Of a stretch of DNA of 64,000 nucleotides, positions 56,173 through 64,000 are shown piece by piece. Source of the DNA: Hygrophila difformis (Eukaryota; Streptophyta; Magnoliopsida; Lamiales; Acanthaceae). Positions within the stretch are counted from its first letter, which is position 1, and each line of letters begins with the position of its first letter. Location: the NCBI GenBank assembly GCA_030278955.1, contig JAOANR010000010.1, positions 17,281,086-17,345,085 on the forward strand, in the 5' to 3' direction. Under the pieces are notes generated by a model. That model was not told the origin of the DNA and did not search any database. It worked only from the letters and a program-made list of their open reading frames with translations. The translations under genes were made by a program, and so were the position numbers.

Positions 56173-59097
56173 ATGGAATCTTTCCGATCACGTTCCGCAA
56201 GGAGACTCCGGTCTTTCACGGCCATTGATGTGCCGCCGCCAATAGAGACCACCGTTCCATTTCCCGTTGTTGCTGAAAAGCTCTCACAGCTTGTCAAGAC
56301 CAAGGATCCTGGAATCTTGGAGAAGCTTGGCGGCGTTCAACAGCTCATGTCCGATCTCAAATCAAGTCCAGACTCCGGGATTCAGGGTCACACTGCCGAC
56401 CTAATCCAGCGCAGGGAAGTCTTTGGCTCCAACACCTTACCCAAATCCACCCTTATCGCTTCTTTCTTGCGGCTGCTGTTACCTGATATCAAGCAATATG
56501 AAACATTAATGGCAGTTGCATGTGCTGTCTATCTTATTATTTCCGGAATTAAGCTCGATGGATGGGAAGATGGATGGAAAGAAGGAGTGTACGCCCTAGC
56601 CTCCATTGTTTCACTTTCCTTATCGGATAAAGCAATCGATTATGGGATAGGGTTCTACTCCATGAAGGTGAAGAAACACAGGGATACTGTGGTCGTGTTG
56701 CGGAATGGACTGAAGCAGCTAATTCCGTCTTCAGAAGTTGTCGTAGGTGATGTTGTTATTGTCAAGAATGGGGACAAGGTTCCTGCTGATGGAATCTTAC
56801 TGGATGCTGATCAGCCACTAAGATTCGATTTCGATCAATCAAATTTAAAAGAGAGAGATCCAGCTGTTGTGGAACAAGTTGAGCATGCTTCTTCCCCTAA
56901 TCCGTTCATATCCAGAGGAGCTATTCTGTCGCGAGGTCAGGCAATGGTGTTGATTATTGGCGTTGGGGTCGAAAGAGTTGGTTTCAAGAAACAGCATCTT
57001 CGGATGGGCACGCATTTGGAAGGGGAGGTTGATATTCTTGACAAGTATTTACAGAGGGCAGCCCGAATCTTGGCAATCAGTTTCATGATTATTTCAATCT
57101 CGCGTTACTTCTCAGGGAATGCGACGTATTCTGATGGAAGTCCTCAGTTCGAACCAGGAGAGACCTCTGCTCTCCAAGCCTCATATGAAGTCGCTGAAGT
57201 GATTCTCGCTACTTTAATGATTTCCTGTGCCATGGACACAGAAGGCTTTTCTTGGGCAATTAAGGTGAGTCTTGGCCGTGCCTTCAGCGACTTCTCCAGA
57301 AACAATGCTATTGTCCGAAAACTTGATGCGTGGGAGAAACTGGGGCGAGGTGTAGCTACACTTGTGGTTGCAGATATCCCTTGTGAGGATTCTACTGGAG
57401 GACCTGTTGAGCTTGTGATACAGGAATCGGACCAAAGCCTAATGGATCCACACGAAGATGTTAGATCAATCCAAAATATAGCCGAACAAAACAGTACTGC
57501 GGTGGATACCTTAGTTACAAAGTTTTGTCTGGTTGAAGAACTTCCGGGAGATGGGGCTTGTAGTTCACAAACTTCACCAGCTGTGTTCGAGTTGTTGAAA
57601 CAAGGAATTAGGTCCGGAACAACTGATAATCCTATGTCTAGCAGTGATTTCTCAGAAAGCCTAATTCATAATAGGATTATCAGTTGGGCAATTCAAGAGT
57701 TGGATTCCACTGAAAGCATTTCCTTTCACCACCATGAGGAGTTCAATCACGAGACTCAAGGCTTTGGGTTCATAATGAGCTTAGAAAATGGTTCCTTTCG
57801 CGTGCATGAGAAAGGATCTACAGAGAACATATTCAAAATGTGCTCGAGTTACTATTGTTCTACAGGGGAGAAGCAGGTTTTAGGCGATGAAGAAAGGATG
57901 CTTCTGGAGGAGCAAGAGCAAGTTTGGGAGTCCAGCAAGTGCCATTGGGTGGCTTTTGTACACGCAGAGGATGAAAGTGCAGTCCACTGGTCACTCTTAG
58001 GAATATTGATTCTATATCAAGAGAAAATTCATGAAGACGAGGAATCAAATTCTATTGAGGAAGAAAGCCCTGCAGATGAGGTTTTAGTAGATAATAAGGA
58101 TGCCCACCTTGTAGATGAGGCTTCAGTAGTTTCTGTTTTAGACGTGGATGCACATCCTACGACTGAGGATCAGTGTTCTAATGATATCTCATCCCCTGCA
58201 GATAAGGATTCGATTTCTAAGGCAAGTAGAAGTAGTGGTATCAATGATGATGAAGTTGAGCCTATCAGAGAAGCAGGTGAAGTTTTAGTTTCCATGGGCA
58301 TAGAGAATCGGGCAACTAGGAGTCCGGACATTGTAATCCTGGATGGGAAGAACTCTACACTAGAGTTGGTATCAGGATGGTCGGCCTGCGCCTTGCACAA
58401 CTCTCAAATGTTTCTCCAGTACCAAATAACAGCCAGCATCACGAGCATGCTATCGACTTTCATGGAATTCATCACTTGGGATAGCACTCCTGAAGTGGAC
58501 ACGAGGCTGGCGAGCTTGTTGATTCGGTTGCTATGGGTGAACTCCTGGATGGGTTTCATTGCAGCAGTGAGTTTTGGAAGGAGAAAACCACAGCCACCCT
58601 TCAATCCTGTTGAAAAGCATAAAGAGCAGCTGATCAATGGGTTCATGGCAAGGAATATCGTAGCTCAAGTAGCCTATCAGACGATCATCATGTCCATCAT
58701 AGAAGCCTCCTCCGTTTTCACTTTTCGTGAAGGGGCAGAGGACATGATTTCAACAGTTACACCAATATTCATGGAAGTGTTCAATATGGTGAATTCTAGG
58801 AAGACTGAGGAGAAGAACATCTTCTCAGGAATGAAGCTGCGGTTCATCTGTCTTGTGGCGGTGCTCCTCGTGTTGCCCGTTTTCGCGGTACAAGTCCTTG
58901 CGGCTCTTACTGAAGATGTCTCTGGATTGCATTGGATCGAATGGGTCATATGCATTGCACTTGGAATGGGGACATGGCCAGTTTGTTTTGCCTTCAAATT
59001 TGTACCAGTTGGATGGGTGGTATCCCTGTTACATGTTTGTCTTTCAATTTTCAGAGCTCTAAAGGGATTGGTAATAAGGTCACAAGACACTCCTTGA
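56173..59097 (+). CDS. P2B (ACA-type) Ca2+-ATPase-like protein, catalytic motifs lost
   Basis: An uninterrupted 974-codon ORF without introns, start context CCCATGGAA. Overall order is that of plant autoinhibited Ca2+-ATPases: FGSNTLPKS near 85, membrane pair at about 109-160, A-domain (GDKVPADGILL at 200-210), M3/M4 at about 296-365, N-domain with KGSTEN at 547-552, VILDG at 720-725, then C-terminal membrane segments to residue 960. Catalytic motifs are changed. TGES is replaced (NLKERD at 224-229). PEGLPLAV in M4 is replaced by DTEGFSWAI. The phosphorylation motif DKTGTLT reads DIPCEDS from D401, keeping only Asp. GDGTNDAPAL is absent. An acidic low-complexity stretch (about 618-700) stands where most of the P-domain should be. 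Ca2+ pumping is therefore very unlikely. A regulatory or structural membrane role, or recent decay, remains possible. Confidence 0.88.
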   Translation: MESFRSRSARRLRSFTAIDVPPPIETTVPFPVVAEKLSQLVKTKDPGILEKLGGVQQLMSDLKSSPDSGIQGHTADLIQRREVFGSNTLPKSTLIASFLRLLLPDIKQYETLMAVACAVYLIISGIKLDGWEDGWKEGVYALASIVSLSLSDKAIDYGIGFYSMKVKKHRDTVVVLRNGLKQLIPSSEVVVGDVVIVKNGDKVPADGILLDADQPLRFDFDQSNLKERDPAVVEQVEHASSPNPFISRGAILSRGQAMVLIIGVGVERVGFKKQHLRMGTHLEGEVDILDKYLQRAARILAISFMIISISRYFSGNATYSDGSPQFEPGETSALQASYEVAEVILATLMISCAMDTEGFSWAIKVSLGRAFSDFSRNNAIVRKLDAWEKLGRGVATLVVADIPCEDSTGGPVELVIQESDQSLMDPHEDVRSIQNIAEQNSTAVDTLVTKFCLVEELPGDGACSSQTSPAVFELLKQGIRSGTTDNPMSSSDFSESLIHNRIISWAIQELDSTESISFHHHEEFNHETQGFGFIMSLENGSFRVHEKGSTENIFKMCSSYYCSTGEKQVLGDEERMLLEEQEQVWESSKCHWVAFVHAEDESAVHWSLLGILILYQEKIHEDEESNSIEEESPADEVLVDNKDAHLVDEASVVSVLDVDAHPTTEDQCSNDISSPADKDSISKASRSSGINDDEVEPIREAGEVLVSMGIENRATRSPDIVILDGKNSTLELVSGWSACALHNSQMFLQYQITASITSMLSTFMEFITWDSTPEVDTRLASLLIRLLWVNSWMGFIAAVSFGRRKPQPPFNPVEKHKEQLINGFMARNIVAQVAYQTIIMSIIEASSVFTFREGAEDMISTVTPIFMEVFNMVNSRKTEEKNIFSGMKLRFICLVAVLLVLPVFAVQVLAALTEDVSGLHWIEWVICIALGMGTWPVCFAFKFVPVGWVVSLLHVCLSIFRALKGLVIRSQDTP

Positions 59098-59785
59098 TGT
59101 CTTACTTGATTTGATATGTATTTGAATTTAGATTGTAAAATTTTGTATGGTCAAATCCAAGTTCAAACCTATGGAGTATGGAGGGCTTAATGTCAATTGC
59201 AAATGGTAGACGACAGTGGAATGTAGAGTTTGGTTCATTTAGGTTCTTGTTAGAAATTAGTATGTTGACTACATATGCATGTATCTTTATAATCAGTAGT
59301 ACTCCATGAATAATTGCTACAAAAAGCATTAGCAGAAATGCTGTACAGCGTTCACATCACTTGTATGTGCATAAATCAAATAGTACTAGGCAAATTCACT
59401 TTGGCCGCATAGATTATTTATTGAATACTACTATTAGGAAATCCACATCTCATACTCAATTAGTAATTCATTTTTACCATTCTCTCAATATCACATCAGC
59501 TTTTTACTATCTTCCACACCTCTGTAATTCATTTCAATTAACTATCACATCCCTCTACTAATTAATAACTCATTTTCATGGACCCAGAATCTAATTAATT
59601 AAAAATATTTAAATTTTACATTAATTAATATTTTATACTTCTACTTATTATTTTTATTATAAACTACTTTAATGAGTTTACTATATAAAGTATCAAATAA
59701 TTGTATTTTATTGTTTTCAAATTTAAACATATTAGTATTAAAAATATCTTTTATACCAATACACATTCAAAAGCAATAATATTAA
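59098..59785. other. 3' flank of the Ca2+-ATPase-like gene
   Basis: Probable 3' UTR then AT-rich DNA; no gene seen. Confidence 0.4.
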
Positions 59786-59959
59786 GGGGATTGAGAGTTA
59801 CCTTAGTGGTCAAGTCCCCGACTCTTAACTTATAGATTGGAGGTTTGACTCCCCACCCGACCCCGTATCACACCCCTTATTTTTCCTTTGTAATTTGTGT
59901 GGCATAGGTTCCCATCATCCATTTCCTAACCTGTATAGGCTGTTCAACAAAAAAAAAAA
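59786..59959 (+). mobile_element. tRNA-derived SINE, copy D
   Basis: Reads forward: GGGGATTGAGAG, box A-like ACCTTAGTGGTCAAGT, box B-like GGAGGTTTGACTCCCC, the body (TTTGTAATTTGTGTGGCATAG, TTCCCATCATCCATTTCC), then CTGTTCAAC and a run of eleven or so A. The structure of a Pol III promoter followed by a body and A tail defines a plant SINE. Confidence 0.82.
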
Positions 59960-60059
59960 GAAATTGGTGAAATGTAATACAACATTAATATTAAATATAA
60001 TAACTACGAATTCCGGAAGCATAAAGGATTACTCCATATTATTGTCGTATTGCATCTAG

Positions 60060-61430
60060 ATATGCTCAACTAAACCGTGTCGAAGTTTGTGATGAATTTG
60101 AGTGTCACGTAGGGCAGGATTCCTTTGAAGATATTCCTGAAAATAGTGCCTTCTTGAACTGGTATTGCAAGCTCTTCTCCTTCTTCGTTTAGCCAATCAT
60201 TAATATTTTCTCCTTCAGCTTCCACAATGTTACTTATGTAGGATAATGCATGTTAATATTATTGATTTCAACTTTTTCTTATACCAAAGACGAGCTGAAG
60301 CCCTGACAATAGCCCATCGTGCTTGCAGCACTCTAAAAGCTCGTTCAACATCTTTCCGTGCAAATTCTTGTTTCTTCTTAAACAACTTTCTCTTTAAATC
60401 TTGTGGGCTTGTGAAAACTTTGACAAAAGTGAACCATTACGGATATATTCCATCTGTCAAATAATACCATTTGGTATATTGTGTACCATTCACACTGAAA
60501 TGGACTTCCGGAGCATCCCCATCAAAATATTTTTGAACAAAGGAGATTCGTCCAATGCATTAATATCATTTCGTGAACCAACAACTCCAAAAACAGTATG
60601 CCATATCCGTAGATCTTGATATGCGACTGCTTCAAGCACTATTGTAGGTGACTCATGGTGAATTGCCCCTTCAAAGCCACCAGATAAATTTTCACTCCTA
60701 ATGCATGCAATTGAGGCTACCTAACTTACCAGGAAAGCCATGTCTCATCTCGTGCATGTTAGAAGACGGTGAACGTCGTTCTGATCCGACCTTCTCAAAT
60801 AGCGCACACTGAATTATTCTACCACAACTTCACAAAATTTGTACAAGAATTTGATAGCGGTTGATTCACCCGTCCATAGATATTCACCAAGAAAGTCGGC
60901 AAGTACTTGACACTACAAGAAATTCGCGAGAAGGTGATGAATTTGGCGACGAAATTTTTTATTGAAGTCGTCGCCTAGTACGCCAGGCGACGAAATCCTT
61001 TCGTCACCTTCCCGCAAAATATTTGTAGTAGGCCATATTCAAGTTGACGTAGTGCCACTGTGCATTTATGTAGTGGTGATAAACTTTGTCACCCTAATAC
61101 GTCTCTGTTGTTGAAAATAAGGAGATCGACTTGAAAGTGCATTCATTATGCGAATGAATAAATCCTTTTGCCTACGAAACCGCTGTCAGAAGATATTATC
61201 GCGATACATCGGGGTTTCAGAAAAATAATCATTCACGAGCCCAACATATCCATCTTCACGGTTTTTCTTGGATAAATCTCTGTCGTGGTATTTGCAACTC
61301 ATCTTCCACGAAGTGGAAGAGTATTGACACCAATTTTTCACCTGTGGAATCTGGTGTTTCCACTGGGGATTCGTCTTGTGTAGATTCTTGGGATTCGTTA
61401 AATATGGAAGATGCTGAGCTTTCAGAATTT
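60060..61430 (-). pseudogene. PIF/Harbinger transposase (HARBI1/ALP1-like), broken
   Basis: Minus-strand translation gives the DDE_Tnp_4 pattern in pieces: SETPMYRDNIF and FRRQKDLFIRIMNAL (61225-61130), YLWTGESTAIKFLYKF (about 60880-60840), FPGKLGSLNCMH (about 60740), VHFSVNGTQYTKWYYLTDGIYP (60510-60445) and KDVERAFRVLQARWAIVRASA (60360-60295). It contains stops and frame changes, and a CACTA MITE is inserted at 60911-61030. The WYYLTDGIYP and DVERAFRVLQARWAIV blocks are diagnostic of the family. The partner ORF follows at 61931. Not functional. Confidence 0.82.
60911..61030. mobile_element. CACTA-type MITE in the Harbinger transposase
   Basis: CACTACAAGAAATTCGCGAG at the left and CCCGCAAAATATTTGTAGTA at the right (last base A for G). 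Inside are GGCGACGAA/TTCGTCGCC units. No clear 3-bp duplication. Confidence 0.75.
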
Positions 61431-61930
61431 TGAGATATTATGGTAATATAATAATGAGTTGGGAAATGATATAAATAAAAGGGGGTGAATGTTTGAGGAG
61501 ATAAGAGTGTTTGGATGTGAAAAAATATAGTGAGGGGTTATGTTATACTTCATACAGATGAAATATGTCAACGGCTATAAGTTTAAACATTTGAATTTTG
61601 AACGTTATTGGTTTTATACTATTTTTTTTTAAAGGTAACGATAATAATTTCAAACATTTGAATTTTGAACGTTATTGGTTTTATATTATTTTTTAAGGTA
61701 ATAGTAACAATTTCGAATGTTTAAATTTTGAACATTATTGGTTTTATATTTTTTAAGGTAACAGTAATTTATTTTTTTAAAAAAGGGAAATAAAATGAAA
61801 AACCAGGAACCAACATTAAATTATAAAAACAAACATTGAAGTGATATATGAAAACGAGAGCTAAACATTAATGAAAATAAAATACATAACGGAAACATAA
61901 AAACTGATAAAACTCGATACAGTTGCAAGT

Positions 61931-62317
61931 TCAATTGTTGTTGGATGCCCACTTTGCATAAATTTGTGCACATGCTCGGTCATGAGCTTCGAGTTGTTTA
62001 TCTGTCATTGTTGAAATGTCGCGTACAACGAATTCGCATTCTTGTATAAGAGTTGCTCGGCTTTTCGCCTCCGCCATTTGGCCTTTTGCCTCTGCCGCGA
62101 TCAATTTTGCCTCCGCCGCGATTCTTTTTGCCTCCGCCATTTTCTCTTTTGCTTGTGCTTCAGCCTTTTTCGCCTCATTGAACTCATTAATCTGACGAAT
62201 TGCATCTCCCAACATCGGATGGTCTGATGTGGACCTCAGCTTTCCGTTACCTTTCGCTTCTCTCTTTGCTATTTTCTGCCCCATTGGTCTACTATCGTCA
62301 ATTTTAGTTCGAAACAA
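61931..62317 (-). pseudogene. PIF/Harbinger ORF1 remnant (NAM-associated C-terminal domain)
   Basis: 128 open codons: RPMGQKIAKREAKGNGK followed by a Lys/Glu/Ala-rich helix with EAKLIAAEAK-type repeats and a C-terminal IYAKWASNNN. RPMG-KxAKR plus the charged helix is the end of the Myb/trihelix ORF1 protein that works with the Harbinger transposase. The N-terminal Myb-like part is missing. It lies in the same orientation upstream of the transposase remnant, so both come from one element. Confidence 0.7.
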
Positions 62318-62453
62318 AGCTCAATGATGCTAGCTTCATAATAGTACATGTATGAGCAAGGGCAAGTTCCTTAAACAGATGGTCCTATATCTATTTGATA
62401 CTTTATGAACAAAGTTCAGGGCACAGAAAAGAAGCCAAAATAGAGAGTAGCTC

Positions 62454-63631
62454 CTAAGCTGTAGAAGAGTAAAAGAGTTGTTCAACCTCTGCAATGGTGC
62501 TACGCGCATCATCAATTTCTGGACCTTCATTTTTGCCCGATTCCTCCAGCTCAGCCTGCGTCAGTTGGGTAGCATATTCAAGTTACATATAATCAGGAAA
62601 CTGAACCTCTGCAATGGCCATTCAGTAAGGTAGACATTTACTAACTGTTTAAATGTGATAGTTTGAAATAAAAGTTATATCAAGCAACCATACGTAGCAA
62701 ACAAGTTTGTGTGGGATCCATATGCAACCATCTTAGAAACTGTGTTCATACACATCAAGATACCATGGATATCCCTTAAAATCATTTAACTCATCAAAGA
62801 AAACACACTGCAGAGACACATGAAAACAAAGCACATAGTATGAAGTAGAAAATCCCATTGCCCCTGTTCGTGAGCATCTTGTCATCATTTAACGTTTCAT
62901 CCCACTATGTCAGGTACGAAGCAAATTATGCCAACATCGAGTAAATGACATAGAATGATCACTCTCTAAATGTGTTCTTTTGAAAGGCTCCATCCAATTA
63001 TACATCACTTTGATGGCCAAGATTTATATCTGGGCTAAAATGAAGTTGCTATCATAGCATAACCAAACAATACTTCATCAGCAGAAAATGACAAGTTTAT
63101 AAAACATCCTCACTTACCAAAGTGTCTTTAAGGTCACTTAAAGCAGCCACTAGGCGTTTGCGGCAGTCTGGAACCATCATCCTTGATTCAGTTAGCACAT
63201 TTTCCTGAACATGTTCATACAACACCAATCACCAGCTATAAAAGAAGGCAGGTTTCAAGAAAACACTGGTTTAGCAAATCAACAAATGTTTAAAGCAACC
63301 AAACCCTTACTGACAAACCTCCCATCAAAATCCACAACCGTGAATCTTCAATTAAATTGAACGAAGAAGGGGAAAGACATTAACAAGAATCCCCAAGTGC
63401 CCAATACTTTCATCCTGATGTTTATACAAAACCAGGAACAAAATAAACAATTGTGCAAGTGAATCAGGGCACACAGACCTGCTGCTTGAGATCGTAGGGG
63501 TCAGCGCCATTGGCCTTCATATCGGCGGTTTTGGCGGCTTCTCTCTTGACCTCCTCCTCATACGAGTGCAGCTCCTTCACGATTCTCTTGCAGGTTGATG
63601 CCTTTATCTTCAAATTCCTTAGCGTCGCCAT
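62454..63631 (-). CDS. TFCA: Tubulin-folding cofactor A
   Basis: Three exons on the minus strand: 63631-63479, 63204-63118 and 62555-62454, all GT-AG and phase-consistent, coding 113 residues, the usual length of plant cofactor A. Exon 1 begins MATLRNLKIKASTCKRIVKE and holds KTADMKANGADPYDLKQQ; exon 2 ESRMMVPDCRKRLVAALSDL; exon 3 GPEIDDARSTIAEVEQLF. The protein is a small alpha-helical bundle that binds beta-tubulin released from chaperonin and feeds it to the folding pathway in the cytosol; in Arabidopsis the gene is KIESEL. The ATG at 63631 was chosen by family alignment over the in-frame one at 63700. No lesion seen, so a working single gene is likely. Confidence 0.95.
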
Positions 63632-64000
63632 TTCGGATTTGAATTTTGGGATTGTGTCGCTGGGATTCAGATCACTGAAAACAGGAATGAGAATTGACAA
63701 TGAGGGTGCAAGACAGGGAATTCGGACCTAAATTTATGCGTTAGATACAAGTTTCGAATGTCTTTCAAACGAAACGAAAATAGTGAAGGGGAAGAAAGCC
63801 GTAGAGCAGCTGGACCCCAGGTTAGGGTCGGTTGTTTAAAATTTATATATTGATGTTGAAAAAATAATCACATACGGTATTATGCAATTGAACCGGCTGG
63901 GACAGGAATTGGGGCATTTCTTCACGCCTCAAATCCCAACAACATTAAAATCCAACAATCTTCAATCAAATAGAAATAAAAGTAAATCTTTTCACAACAA
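63632..64000. other. 5' flank of the cofactor A gene
   Basis: Expected 5' UTR and promoter of the minus-strand cofactor A gene. No second gene is recognisable before the window ends. Confidence 0.4.

Noticed and set aside
56106..56303. Bidirectional ORF at the start of the Ca2+-ATPase-like gene
   Set aside because: Mirror frame of the real coding strand; no motif.

Overview
This is a nuclear plant DNA window, most likely from a core eudicot. It holds interrupted plant genes (tubulin-folding cofactor A, an amidase), intronless type I MADS and Ca2+-ATPase-like genes, and a dense, nested population of plant transposons (Ty3 Athila-type, Ty1/copia, LINE, tRNA-derived SINEs, hAT, Stowaway, CACTA and Harbinger pieces). 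The AT-rich intergenic DNA fits this. The species cannot be told from the sequence.

Layout. 1-20.7 kb: a decayed Ty1/copia element split by one very large insertion, 711-19609 (18.9 kb), flanked by the 5-bp duplication GCCCT. The insertion is a nearly complete Athila-like Ty3 retrotransposon with LTRs of about 4.5 kb, a tRNA-Asp primer site, gag and pol in one frame separated by a single TGA, and downstream of pol an extra two-exon F-box gene behind its own LTR-like promoter. 21-25.6 kb: a long foldback element, an intronless type I MADS-box gene (minus strand), and the 5' part of a copia element. 25.6-30.9 kb: nested hAT-like foldbacks, a Stowaway-like MITE, a CACTA MITE and AT-rich DNA. 30.9-35.0 kb: a multi-exon amidase gene (minus strand). 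35.3-37.7 kb: a hAT-like foldback and a row of four Stowaway-like MITEs. 37.9-44.1 kb: an L1-type LINE (minus strand) split by a hAT-type MITE. 44.5-54.7 kb: SINEs, MITEs, a solo Ty3-type LTR inside another foldback, and an LTR fragment. 56.2-59.1 kb: an intact 974-codon gene for a P2B (ACA-type) Ca2+-ATPase that has lost most catalytic motifs. 60-62.3 kb: remains of both genes of a PIF/Harbinger transposon. 62.4-63.6 kb: the three-exon tubulin-folding cofactor A gene (minus strand).

The strongest candidate for something undescribed is the Athila-like element that carries an F-box gene. The gene sits in an internal unit that copies the layout of the element's own LTR: PPT-like motif, TGATA start, an array of TAGCGYCGTA sites, then the same TCTCACCTATAAATA promoter core at nearly the same distance. 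Second is the intact but apparently catalytically dead Ca2+-ATPase. Host genes here are independent loci separated by transposons. Exon coordinates come from splice-site and reading-phase reasoning by eye, not from transcript data.
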